A stretch of DNA of 64,000 nt. Origin: Ectobacillus polymachus. Lineage in GTDB: Bacteria > Bacillota > Bacilli > Bacillales > Bacillaceae_G. Location: assembly GCF_048159605.1 (NCBI RefSeq), contig NZ_JBLREB010000001.1, positions 1,240,001 through 1,304,000 on the forward strand, in the 5' to 3' direction. A program made the position numbers and the translations under genes. The first letter of the stretch is position 1. Each line of letters starts with the position of its first letter. Under the pieces are notes generated by a model, which searched no databases, was not told the DNA's origin, and worked only from the letters and a program-made list of their open reading frames with translations. Below, one piece after another: positions 9,222 to 16,734 of this stretch.

Positions 9222-10285
9222 CGAATGATTCCTCCCATTTCATTTTTTTTGTGTCGTTTTTTTTCCTTTCCTAGGCTTGCAACTCCCAATGTGGCAAGTA
9301 TGCCAACAAGTACAATGAATATATAGTAAAAATCCTTTTCCATGATTATTTTGATGAAGGAATACGAGAGTATCATGGAAAGAAACGGCGCTACAATCCA
9401 CATCCTTAACATTTGGGATACAGCTTTTTTTCGAAATACATGTACTCCTTGTGACAATCCCATTCCAATCATGGCGGATGATGTAATTTGAGCAATCGGT
9501 AAAGGAATCCCAAACAACGCCGCACCAATGACGAGACTAGAGCTTGTTGATGAAATCGTAATGCCTTCCAATAGCGAAACGGATGTGATTTTCTTTCCGT
9601 TCGTCTCTAGTACTCTCGTTCCTAGTAGAAATGCTCCTGCTGCAACCGAAAGACCTCCTAATAGGGTTGCTGAATTCAAAGGTAGTAAATGGGCACCAAC
9701 TAATGGGGCAATTGCATTCGCTACATTTTTCATACCGGCTGAATAGGCTTCAAAAAATCCTGCTACAATGACAAGTACTTTTAATATAGACCTCCATTTA
9801 CCTATTTCTAAATGCGGATACTTGGAATTAAAATAATGAATTAGCATGCCCGCACCATACGTAATCGTACACGCAACAACAGGAGTTACAAACCAAAAAG
9901 ATACGATAAATAAAACCTTACCTACATATAAAACATTGTAGGCAATTCCTACCCCTACAACCGATCCCACTGTTATTTCACTTGTTGATAGGGGGATGCC
10001 AAGAATATTTGCTAGTAATAACGAAACAGTAGCAGCTAATAGGGTTATGATAACTACTTCTATCGTAAATACATTTTCAGGAATAATGCCTGAGCTAATT
10101 GTTTTGACAACCTTCTGTCCACCAAGAATGGAACCTCCAACTATGGCAATACCGCATAATAACAGTGCACCATACTTGCTCTTAATCGCTCCGGATGCAT
10201 AGGTTACTCCCATTGATGCTGCTGCCCCGCTTGCTCCTATGTTAAGAGCGAACAAAAACGCCATTAGAAACGCGGTCACAATCAT
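9218..10285 (-). CDS. cysP: PiT-family sulfate permease
   Basis: The 355-residue protein is almost entirely hydrophobic, with about ten or more membrane spans, and shows the two inverted PiT-family halves. The N-terminal half has FALNIGASGAAASMGVTYASG. The C-terminal half has MKNVANAIAPLVGA, a variant of the GANDVANA motif of phosphate transporters. In B. subtilis the homologue CysP imports sulfate, and its position between cysH and sat makes sulfate the likely substrate here. It starts 2 nt after cysH ends and overlaps sat by 4 nt. Confidence 0.92.
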   Translation of the reverse strand: MIVTAFLMAFLFALNIGASGAAASMGVTYASGAIKSKYGALLLCGIAIVGGSILGGQKVVKTISSGIIPENVFTIEVVIITLLAATVSLLLANILGIPLSTSEITVGSVVGVGIAYNVLYVGKVLFIVSFWFVTPVVACTITYGAGMLIHYFNSKYPHLEIGKWRSILKVLVIVAGFFEAYSAGMKNVANAIAPLVGAHLLPLNSATLLGGLSVAAGAFLLGTRVLETNGKKITSVSLLEGITISSTSSSLVIGAALFGIPLPIAQITSSAMIGMGLSQGVHVFRKKAVSQMLRMWIVAPFLSMILSYSFIKIIMEKDFYYIFIVLVGILATLGVASLGKEKKRHKKNEMGGIIR

Positions 10286-10287
10286 AT

Positions 10288-11001
10288 TTAATCCTCTCCC
10301 TTATGATGAAGACCACATTCCGTTTTCGCAATGCCAGCCCATCTTCCAGATCGCGAATCTCTGCCTTCTTGAACAGGTCGCGTACACACTTCACAACCTA
10401 TACTTGGATATCCTTGGTCATGTAACAGGTTATATGGCAAATGATGCTCATATACATAGCGCCATACATCCTTATTCGTCCAATGAATAAGAGGACAAAT
10501 TTTTATCGAATGGAACTTATGATCTTGATTAATAAATTGCACATGCTGTCTTGTTGAAGATTGCTCTCTGCGAAGTCCGGAAATCCAGGCTTTCCCTTTT
10601 GATAAGACCTCGCGAAGCGGTTCTATTTTTCTTATCCCACAGCAACGATTAGGATCCCGATTCCATAATGCGGAGCCGTACTGTTCTCCCTGCTCTTCTA
10701 AGCTTAGCTTCGGTGTTTTCATTTCAATTTGTAATTGCGGAAAGCGTTCCTTTACTTTTTCAATGGTTTCGTACGTTTCTTGAAAATGTAGATTGGTATC
10801 CAAAAACACAATGCTTGCATCTGGCTTTACTTGCTGAATGAAATCAATAAGGACAATACCTTCAATACCAAAGCTACATGCGTACACAACGTCATCGCCA
10901 TATTGCTTATAAGCCCACTGCAAAACCGCAAGTGCTCCTTTGCTTTCATCTTGATTTGAAAAAGAAATATCACATTCTTCCCACGTTTCATACGTCAGCA
11001 T
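10288..11001 (-). CDS. cysH: phosphoadenylyl-/adenylyl-sulfate reductase
   Basis: This PAPS-reductase-family protein reduces (P)APS to sulfite using thioredoxin. The N-terminal PP-loop-like domain has YACSFGIEG. The CCGIRK and CEVC pairs are the four cysteines of a [4Fe-4S] cluster, as in APS reductases and the B. subtilis enzyme. The catalytic cysteine lies in the C-terminal TECGLH. The preferred start is the ATG at 11001, 9 nt after AAAGGAG. The ATG two codons upstream (11007) is too close to that site. It is the first enzyme gene of the cysH-cysP-sat-cysC-reductase-siroheme operon, downstream of a SAM riboswitch and yezD. Confidence 0.92.
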   Translation of the reverse strand: MLTYETWEECDISFSNQDESKGALAVLQWAYKQYGDDVVYACSFGIEGIVLIDFIQQVKPDASIVFLDTNLHFQETYETIEKVKERFPQLQIEMKTPKLSLEEQGEQYGSALWNRDPNRCCGIRKIEPLREVLSKGKAWISGLRREQSSTRQHVQFINQDHKFHSIKICPLIHWTNKDVWRYVYEHHLPYNLLHDQGYPSIGCEVCTRPVQEGRDSRSGRWAGIAKTECGLHHKGED

Positions 11002-11043
11002 CGTCATTCTCTCCTTTTCTCGTGTAACATACATATGCCAAAT

Positions 11044-11081
11044 AAAAAAGGCAGCCTATCCTGTAATAGATAAGACCGCCT
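11044..11081 (-). terminator. intrinsic terminator between yezD and cysH
   Basis: On the minus strand, AGGCGGTCT pairs with GGCTGCCT (with two G-U pairs) and is followed by TTTTTTATTT. It lies inside the presumed operon, so it is either a partial terminator that lowers cysH expression relative to yezD, or the true end of a yezD transcript. Confidence 0.7.
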
Positions 11082-11108
11082 CTAGTTTCTCTAGTCAGCT
11101 ACTGTATG

Positions 11109-11252
11109 TTATTTAAATCGGACTTTTTCACTCTTCTCCAATTGAATGACTTTTCCATCCTGTACGACAAGTGTGATTGATCCATATTTCATTGTATCTA
11201 GCATTGTTTTAATGGTGTCTGTCACTCGTTTGAACTGTTCATCTGCTACCAC
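11109..11252 (-). CDS. yezD: YezD-family small protein
   Basis: A 47-codon gene starts at GTG (11252), 9 nt after AAAAGGGGG. The product MVADEQFKRV...EKSEKVRFK has the YezD/DUF2292 pattern: a short amphipathic helix, then KYGSITLVVQDGKVIQLEK and a terminal RF. YezD-type genes in Bacillaceae are commonly found with sulfur-metabolism genes under S-box control, and this one lies directly downstream of a SAM riboswitch. Biochemical function is unknown. The reading frame is conserved to the stop with no frameshift. Confidence 0.8.
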   Translation of the reverse strand: MVADEQFKRVTDTIKTMLDTMKYGSITLVVQDGKVIQLEKSEKVRFK

Positions 11253-11282
11253 AACAGCAAACCCCCTTTTATTCCCAATTAA

Positions 11283-11434
11283 AAACAAAAAATCTTTTCC
11301 ATTTCGAAAAGACTGTTGAGGTAACGATATACCTTATCTTTCAAAATGGGCCCATTTTGCTGGAAGTAGCACCTTGCCTATTAGCAGGTTGCCGGGTTTC
11401 ATCGGGCCAGTTCCCTCCACCGCTCTGGATAAGT
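11283..11434 (-). promoter_or_regulatory. SAM-I (S-box) riboswitch with terminator
   Basis: On the minus strand the aptamer reads CTTATCCAGAGCGGTGGAGG, then GAACTGGCCCGATGAAACCC, GGCAACC and AAGGTGCTA, and closes with GATAAG (P1: 11428-11433 with 11333-11338). These are the invariant S-box core segments. The expression platform is a terminator, TCTTTTC-loop-GAAAAGA followed by TTTTTT, at about 11285-11313. It should switch the sulfur operon off when SAM is high. Confidence 0.95.
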
Positions 11435-11442
11435 TTTTTATA

Positions 11443-11470
11443 ATTTTACCACAATTCAAAAAATAATCAA
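11443..11470 (-). promoter_or_regulatory. sigma-A promoter of the yezD-cys operon
   Basis: TTGATT (11465-11470) and TAAAAT (11443-11448) are separated by 16 bp and lie just upstream of the S-box aptamer. Confidence 0.65.
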
Positions 11471-11521
11471 TCTAATTTTTTCAATATGTTTAATGGGATA
11501 TCCCCTCATGCCCTTTCTTTC

Positions 11522-12043
11522 TTAGATAAATATATCATGAAGCGTACAGACATTGATTCCCTCCTTTACGAAATCATGACAGATATTTTTTTTCTTCTCC
11601 AAACTTGCACTTGCAATTGCATCTGCTATAACAGTTACGTACATACCTTTCTTTTTTGCTTGGTGCGCAGTACTTGTAATACTCGTTTCTGCCAATAGGC
11701 CGACTAATATGACATGAGAAATATGATATTCCCGCAAATGAATAACTAGCCTTTTACTAGAAAAAGCACTATGCTGTTTTTTTGTAAATACGAGATCATT
11801 TATGATTTTCACATGGTAATCCAGCATAACGCTTCCTTCGGTAGCTACCATATGATTTCGATTCCACAAATTAGCTTCAAATGGTGTTACGACATATAGA
11901 ACCATAATATTGTGATGATTCGCCTGTTCAATTGCCCTATTTATGGTATGAACCCAAGCAGGTGGATCATTATATTCTATAGGCGTTACAGCATTTATAT
12001 AATGACGTTGCATATCCATGACTAAGAGCGCTGTATTCCGCAT
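11522..12043 (-). CDS. isochorismatase-like hydrolase, catalytic Cys replaced by Ser
   Basis: The 173-residue protein has the isochorismatase/nicotinamidase alpha-beta fold, with the general acid Asp10 (LLVMDMQ) and Lys88 (KKQHSAF). In the family the nucleophile Cys lies in a G-x-x-T-D-x-C-V-x-x-T-A context. Here the stretch is GLLAETSITSTA, so Ser121 (codon AGT) occupies the Cys position. Hydrolase activity is therefore doubtful, unless serine serves as nucleophile. The gene is monocistronic, between the lysA terminator and the yezD promoter. The substrate is unknown. Confidence 0.8.
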   Translation of the reverse strand: MRNTALLVMDMQRHYINAVTPIEYNDPPAWVHTINRAIEQANHHNIMVLYVVTPFEANLWNRNHMVATEGSVMLDYHVKIINDLVFTKKQHSAFSSKRLVIHLREYHISHVILVGLLAETSITSTAHQAKKKGMYVTVIADAIASASLEKKKNICHDFVKEGINVCTLHDIFI

Positions 12044-12114
12044 ATCGACTCTCCTAAAATAAAAAGGGTTGCTACCATTATATGATGAGGTACGCGAGAA
12101 TATCCTTTAGATAC

Positions 12115-12147
12115 AAAAAGGCGAGATAGGAATCATCCTACTCGCCT
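12115..12147 (-). terminator. lysA intrinsic terminator
   Basis: On the minus strand GGCGAGTAGGAT and ATTCCTATCTCGCC form a long stem followed by TTTTTG, just downstream of lysA. Confidence 0.85.
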
Positions 12148-12180
12148 TGTAAAATTTTTATTATAGACTTTTAGGCCTTG

Positions 12181-13512
12181 TTACCGCGAGGATTGCGGTG
12201 CGAGGTTGTTCGATAGCATCCGATCATTCTTCACAAGGTCAGCATAACTTTCTCGTTCTACGACGATTTCTGCCTTTCCATCCTTTACAAAAACTACAGC
12301 TGGTCTCGGAATACGATTATAATTACTTGCCATCGAATACCCATAGGCGCCTGTACATGATACAGCTAGTACATCCCATGATGCAACTTTCGGCAGGACA
12401 ATATCCCAAATCAGCATATCACCGCTTTCACAGCATTTTCCAGCAATTGATACCTTTTCTGCCGGCTGGTCGTTCGCACGATTCGCTAGCATTGCCTCGT
12501 AAGATGCCTGATAAAGGGCTGGTCGTATATTATCTGTCATACCACCATCTACGGCAACATATTTCCGAATACCTGGAATTTCTTTAATCGAACCAATTGT
12601 ATACAGAGTCGTTCCGGCATCTCCTACAATGCTACGACCTGGTTCAATCCAAATTTCCGGCAGTGGATAATTACGGCTTACAAACTGTTTACGTACTGTG
12701 TCCGTCATCTCTTTGACATAGGTTACAATCGGAAGAGGTGTATCTCCATCTGTATACCGTATACCGAAACCGCCGCCTAAATTTAAAATGGTCATGATTT
12801 CACCTGTTTCCGCACGGACTAAATCGAGGAAGGCACTTAATATTTCAATGGCACGTACAAATCCATTTGTTTCAAAAATTTGCGAACCAATATGAGAATG
12901 AACACCTAGTAGATGAAATGACGGCTTTAATAAAGCTATTTTCATGGCTTGCAGTGCTTGCCCGCTCGTAATACCAAAGCCAAATTTTGAATCATCCTGT
13001 CCTGTTGTAATATATTCGTGCGTATGTGCTTCAACGCCAGGAGTGACACGTAGCAATATATTCACAATTTTGCCAGATTCCTTTGCAAGATCATGTAGAA
13101 TTTCAAGCTCGAAAAAATTATCAACCACGAAGCAACCGATATTTGCATCAATTGCCATACGAATTTCTTCCTCTGTTTTATTATTTCCATGAAAATGAAT
13201 TCGTTCTGCTGGAAAACCTGCTTCGAGTGCCGTATACAATTCGCCCCCAGATACTACATCAAGCGATAGATTTTCTTCCTTCGCTAGTTTACCCATTTCT
13301 AAACATAAAAACGCCTTGCTCGCATAGGCGACTTGATAGGAGAACCCGCTCTCCTTAAAAGCAAGATTAAACGCGCGGCTTTTCTCACGTATGAACGCTT
13401 CATCATACACGTATAATGGCGTTCCGTAGGTTTTCACTAGCTCAGTGGTATCACAGCCTCCTATTTCTAAATGTCCTTGCTCATTTATGCGGCTTGTTCC
13501 ATGCAAATACAT
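12181..13512 (-). CDS. lysA: diaminopimelate decarboxylase
   Basis: LysA, 443 residues, is a fold-III PLP enzyme that decarboxylates meso-diaminopimelate to L-lysine. The PLP lysine is Lys66 in VAYASKAF. HFHGNNKT, a Gly-rich LGGGFG phosphate loop and the CESGD active-site segment are present. The start is the ATG at 13512 (MYLHGTSR) after AGGGGGAG. An upstream in-frame extension to 13557 reaches into the terminator of the riboswitch and is not used. Expression is governed by a lysine riboswitch. Its substrate comes from the DAP pathway, whose asd-dapG-dapA genes are at 26-29.5 kb. Confidence 0.95.
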   Translation of the reverse strand: MYLHGTSRINEQGHLEIGGCDTTELVKTYGTPLYVYDEAFIREKSRAFNLAFKESGFSYQVAYASKAFLCLEMGKLAKEENLSLDVVSGGELYTALEAGFPAERIHFHGNNKTEEEIRMAIDANIGCFVVDNFFELEILHDLAKESGKIVNILLRVTPGVEAHTHEYITTGQDDSKFGFGITSGQALQAMKIALLKPSFHLLGVHSHIGSQIFETNGFVRAIEILSAFLDLVRAETGEIMTILNLGGGFGIRYTDGDTPLPIVTYVKEMTDTVRKQFVSRNYPLPEIWIEPGRSIVGDAGTTLYTIGSIKEIPGIRKYVAVDGGMTDNIRPALYQASYEAMLANRANDQPAEKVSIAGKCCESGDMLIWDIVLPKVASWDVLAVSCTGAYGYSMASNYNRIPRPAVVFVKDGKAEIVVERESYADLVKNDRMLSNNLAPQSSR

Positions 13513-13538
13513 TGTTACTCCCCCTAGTTTTGTGTAAG

Positions 13539-13574
13539 AAAAAACGCGTAGAACCAAATGTTCATACGCGTTTC
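13539..13574 (-). terminator. expression-platform terminator of the lysine riboswitch
   Basis: On the minus strand AAACGCGTATGAAC and GTTCTACGCGTTTTTTC form the stem and U-run between the L-box aptamer and lysA. Confidence 0.9.
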
Positions 13575-13622
13575 TATAAAATGAATTTCAAACCATCATT
13601 TTTTACAAGAAACCGCATCAAC

Positions 13623-13807
13623 ATCTCTAATAGTTCTCCACAAGCCCTTACTTGTGACAGTCCTGCACTTATTCAATGCAAGCCCAATGAAATAGTATTC
13701 AGGCTACTAGTTCACTTCGGCAACCATTTCCTTTTGTACTATGATCTTAGACCCCAGAAAGTCTCACATAGACTACTAATAAATGTTGCAACCTCTATTC
13801 ATGAGAT
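13623..13807 (-). promoter_or_regulatory. lysine riboswitch (L-box) upstream of lysA
   Basis: The closing helix pairs ATCTCATGAATAG (13795-13807) with CTATTAGAGAT (13623-13633). Between them are AGAGGTTGCAAC, AGTAGTCTATGTGAG, GGTTGCCGAAG, TTGGGCTTGC and GGACTGTCAC, which match the conserved L-box segments in order. With the terminator at 13539-13574 it should shut off lysA when lysine is plentiful. Confidence 0.9.
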
Positions 13808-13852
13808 TAGATGAGGCTGTTATATAATTATTAACGTGATATATTGCTTTTA

Positions 13853-13882
13853 ACAATACCAGACGAAAAACAAATTTGTCAA
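13853..13882 (-). promoter_or_regulatory. promoter of the lysA riboswitch transcript
   Basis: A consensus -35 TTGACA (13877-13882) is followed after 18 bp by TATTGT (13853-13858). Confidence 0.5.
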
Positions 13883-14015
13883 TCCATTTTATATTTTTAC
13901 ACAAATTCTAATTATTATTCAATAAAAATGTAAAACTTGTACACGATTATTACAACGTTTACAGATAATATACATATTCAAAATGTATGAAAACAATGCT
14001 TTATATCGATTGTTT

Positions 14016-14026
14016 TGTGGTATGAT
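14016..14026 (+). promoter_or_regulatory. extended -10 promoter for pssA
   Basis: TGTGGTATGAT carries a TGn extended -10 (TATGAT at 14021-14026), about 140 bp upstream of pssA. Apart from the lysA leader elements and this site I see nothing else in the 13808-14166 gap. Confidence 0.4.
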
Positions 14027-14166
14027 AGAAAAGAACGTCTTTTATATGTTTAATCTTCCCATTATCTATTCAACCAGATATTTACCCAAAATCACCATAA
14101 TCCTTACTTGTAGGATTTATAATAGTGGGATAAAAAGAATCTAAAAGGAAAGTAAGGGATCATAAT

Positions 14167-14874
14167 TTGTACAGAGCAGCTATTCCGAATTTATTTACAC
14201 TCGGAAATTTATTCAGTGGATTTCTGTCCATCGGATATGCATCCATTGGACATTATCGCTCCGCAGCAATATTAGTTTTAATCGGCATGATGCTCGATAG
14301 TTTAGACGGTAGACTCGCTCGTTTACTTCGTGTGGATTCACCAATTGGCAAAGAATTGGACTCATTGGCGGACATTATTACGTTCGGCGCCGCGCCTGCA
14401 CTTTTAATGTATTATACATATTTTGATAAATTTGGGATAATAGGCTTATATATAGCAGGTTTGTTTCCACTGTTTGGGGCCTATCGACTAGCTCGGTTCA
14501 ATGTTACGCCAACTTCGACCTCCTTGCATTACTTTACAGGAGTTCCGATAACAGCCGCTGGTGGAATTATGGCTTTTCTGACCTTGTTCTCACATATAAT
14601 TCCACACATTATTCTCGTTGTCCTATACATTGTCTTCGCCTTTCTCATGGTAAGCCGCATTCAAATCCCTAGTTTAAAGGAAGTCCCTATTCCAAAGTAT
14701 AGCATTATCGTTACACTCTTTTTACTCGGGATTATTATTACTATGTATACGCGAAATTTCGGGAGAATTCCAGAATTTTTATTCGTAGCTATACCACTCT
14801 ATGTCGTTTATATGCTTTCACAGTTTTTACGTCAACGTCACTTTGACCGTATCAAGGATCAAGATGAGAAATAA
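14167..14874 (+). CDS. pssA: CDP-diacylglycerol--serine O-phosphatidyltransferase
   Basis: PssA of 235 residues condenses CDP-diacylglycerol with serine to give phosphatidylserine, the precursor of phosphatidylethanolamine. The CDP-alcohol phosphatidyltransferase motif D-x2-DG-x2-AR-x8-G-x3-D-x3-D is intact at 44-69, and the rest is hydrophobic with about six or more membrane spans. It starts at a TTG after AAGGGA; no in-frame ATG is better placed. It is the only gene on the plus strand between the M23 gene and the recombinase, and its 3' flank runs into the IS remnant. Confidence 0.9.
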   Translation: MYRAAIPNLFTLGNLFSGFLSIGYASIGHYRSAAILVLIGMMLDSLDGRLARLLRVDSPIGKELDSLADIITFGAAPALLMYYTYFDKFGIIGLYIAGLFPLFGAYRLARFNVTPTSTSLHYFTGVPITAAGGIMAFLTLFSHIIPHIILVVLYIVFAFLMVSRIQIPSLKEVPIPKYSIIVTLFLLGIIITMYTRNFGRIPEFLFVAIPLYVVYMLSQFLRQRHFDRIKDQDEK

Positions 14875-14903
14875 TGTTTTATTATAGAAAAGGCATCCTT
14901 CGT

Positions 14904-15439
14904 TGAAGTGACCCCAAAAAGTTAGACATTTATTTTCATTAGACAGCTTCTAAGGTTTGAGTTCGGTATTGCACGGGACTCAAACCTTTTAGTTTTGCCT
15001 TAATTCGTTTGTTATTATAGTAATCTATATATTTTGCTAATTCTTGTTTAAAATCCTCAACACTTTCAAATTCCTGTGTATATAATAATTCTGATTTTAA
15101 GGTACCAAAGAAGTTTTCCATTACAGCGTTATCATAACAGTTACCTTTACGGGACATACTCTCATTCATATAATTTAGTACGTCTAGTTTAAACTGTGTC
15201 GAGTAACTTGTATATGATTTTTTGAATAACCCTTCTTCTCCATCATGCTGGTACTGCCTTACCCAGTTCATTATCAAAGCTTTAGATGTACCTATGGACG
15301 CCCCCCAATCGAAGCATAACTCTCTCTTCCATCTAAATAACGTTGAACTGCCGCTAATTTATCTTCTACTGTAAATTTAGTCATAAAAAAACTGCTCCCC
15401 CAATTATTAGACTCTGTCTAACAATTGGGGTGCAGTTCA
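14904..15439 (-). mobile_element. decayed IS3-family (IS150-type) element
   Basis: The ends are imperfect inverted repeats: TGAAGTGACCCCAAAAAG on the left and, read inward, TGAACTGCACCCCAATTG on the right, each followed by TTAGACA. The interior is only about 0.5 kb against about 1.2-1.5 kb for a complete IS3 element, because the junction of OrfA and OrfB has been deleted. No clear 3-bp target duplication is seen. The element lies 10 bp past the ymfH stop. Confidence 0.85.
14939..15384 (-). pseudogene. IS3-family transposase remnant (OrfA-OrfB internal deletion, frameshift)
   Basis: The OrfA start (MTKFTVEDKLAAVQRYLDG...) is at 15384. A run of six G breaks the frame about 28 codons in and leads to an early TAG. 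In the next frame the helix-turn-helix region resumes (SKALIMNWVRQYQHDGEEG). After about 25 more residues it jumps directly into the end of the OrfB integrase core (MSRKGNCYDNAVMENFFG...), skipping most of the DDE domain, including the first two acidic residues. The final Glu (MENFFGTLKSE) and the C-terminus remain. It cannot encode an active transposase. Confidence 0.9.
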
Positions 15440-15449
15440 CTCCTATTAA

Positions 15450-16733
15450 CTATTTTGAAACAACTTGACAAATACTAATCCGTTTTTCATCCCTACATTC
15501 ATTTGCCGCAGCTACAATATCCTGTACTGAAATTTCTTCAAGAATAGAAAGGGCATCAAATAAGTTTGAACCATTAAATGCATAGCGTGTAAACTGGTTT
15601 GCAATAAATTCTGGTGAATTTAACGACCGTAAGAAACCACCAATTTTTTTCTTCTTCGCACGATCTACGACGGCATCTGACAACGTATTTTCATTCGTTT
15701 GAAGCAAGATATCAATGATTCGTTTCGCTAATTCATCTGGATCCTTTGTATCCCCGCCGATCATTGCAAAACCAAAACTACTTTCTTCGGTGTAATCATA
15801 CGAAAACGTATCATCAATGAGCCCATCGTTGTAAAGTTGCTCATAATTGCTTGAGCTTTTTCCAAATAGACAGTCTAATAAAAGAGATATCGTAATTTCG
15901 TACTTTAACTTTTCACGCCCTGTGTGTGCCTTATCTTTTCCCTTTATACCGACTAAGCATTTTGGCGTTTGTACTTGCATTGGAATGACAAGCTTTTTCG
16001 TTGCAACATGTTCTGGTTCTTCTTCAAACCATCGCTTAATTTCTGGCTGCTTGCTATAATTCTTTTTCACTTGGTTATTACGAACTAAATCCATAAGCAA
16101 AGCAGGGTCAACAGGACCTACAATAAATAAAAGCATATTACTTGGGTGATAAAATGTATGGTAGCATTCGTACAACAAATCTTTCGTAATACCGCTAATG
16201 GATTCTATCGTCCCAGCAATATCTATTTTTACAGGATGTTTCTCATACATACTATCAATTAAACCAAAATATAAACGCCAATCTGGATTATCTTGATACA
16301 TTTGTATTTCTTGACCGATGATACCCTTTTCTTTCTCAACCGTTTTTTCTGTAAAATACGGAGATTGAACAAAGTCAAGTAATGTGTTCAAATTTGTTTC
16401 TACATTCGATGTACAGGAAAACAAATACGCAGTTCGAGTAAACGAAGTAAAAGCATTGGAAGATGCACCTTGTTTACTAAACAGTTGAAATGCATCATGA
16501 TCTTCTTTTTCAAACAGTTTATGCTCAAGAAAATGAGCAATTCCATCAGGAACATGTGTATATTCACTTTTCTCTAGCGGGACAAACACATTGTCAATGC
16601 TACCATATTTCGTCGTAAACGTTGCATACGTTTTATTAAATCCTGGTTTTGGCAAGATGTATACGTCCAAGCCATTTGGCAGTTTTTCATAAAATAGCTC
16701 TTCTTTTAATTGATCAAAAGAAATGGTATTCAT
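15450..16733 (-). CDS. ymfH: M16 family zinc peptidase (YmfH)
   Basis: The 427-residue M16 (insulinase/pitrilysin-like) protein has the inverted zinc motif HFLEH at 67-71 and the downstream glutamate region EKEKGIIGQEIQ. It is the catalytic partner of the M16C-like YmfF encoded 1 nt upstream; such pairs form two-subunit peptidases in which only one partner binds zinc. The substrate is unknown. In the usual Bacillus order ymfI, ymfJ and ymfK follow. Here the gene ends 10 bp before an IS remnant and those genes are absent. Confidence 0.9.
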   Translation of the reverse strand: MNTISFDQLKEELFYEKLPNGLDVYILPKPGFNKTYATFTTKYGSIDNVFVPLEKSEYTHVPDGIAHFLEHKLFEKEDHDAFQLFSKQGASSNAFTSFTRTAYLFSCTSNVETNLNTLLDFVQSPYFTEKTVEKEKGIIGQEIQMYQDNPDWRLYFGLIDSMYEKHPVKIDIAGTIESISGITKDLLYECYHTFYHPSNMLLFIVGPVDPALLMDLVRNNQVKKNYSKQPEIKRWFEEEPEHVATKKLVIPMQVQTPKCLVGIKGKDKAHTGREKLKYEITISLLLDCLFGKSSSNYEQLYNDGLIDDTFSYDYTEESSFGFAMIGGDTKDPDELAKRIIDILLQTNENTLSDAVVDRAKKKKIGGFLRSLNSPEFIANQFTRYAFNGSNLFDALSILEEISVQDIVAAANECRDEKRISICQVVSK

Positions 16734-16734
16734 C

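Noticed and set aside
13416..13814. 132-codon plus-strand frame opposite the lysA 5' region
   Set aside because: It covers the lysine riboswitch and its terminator, which are structured RNA on the other strand.
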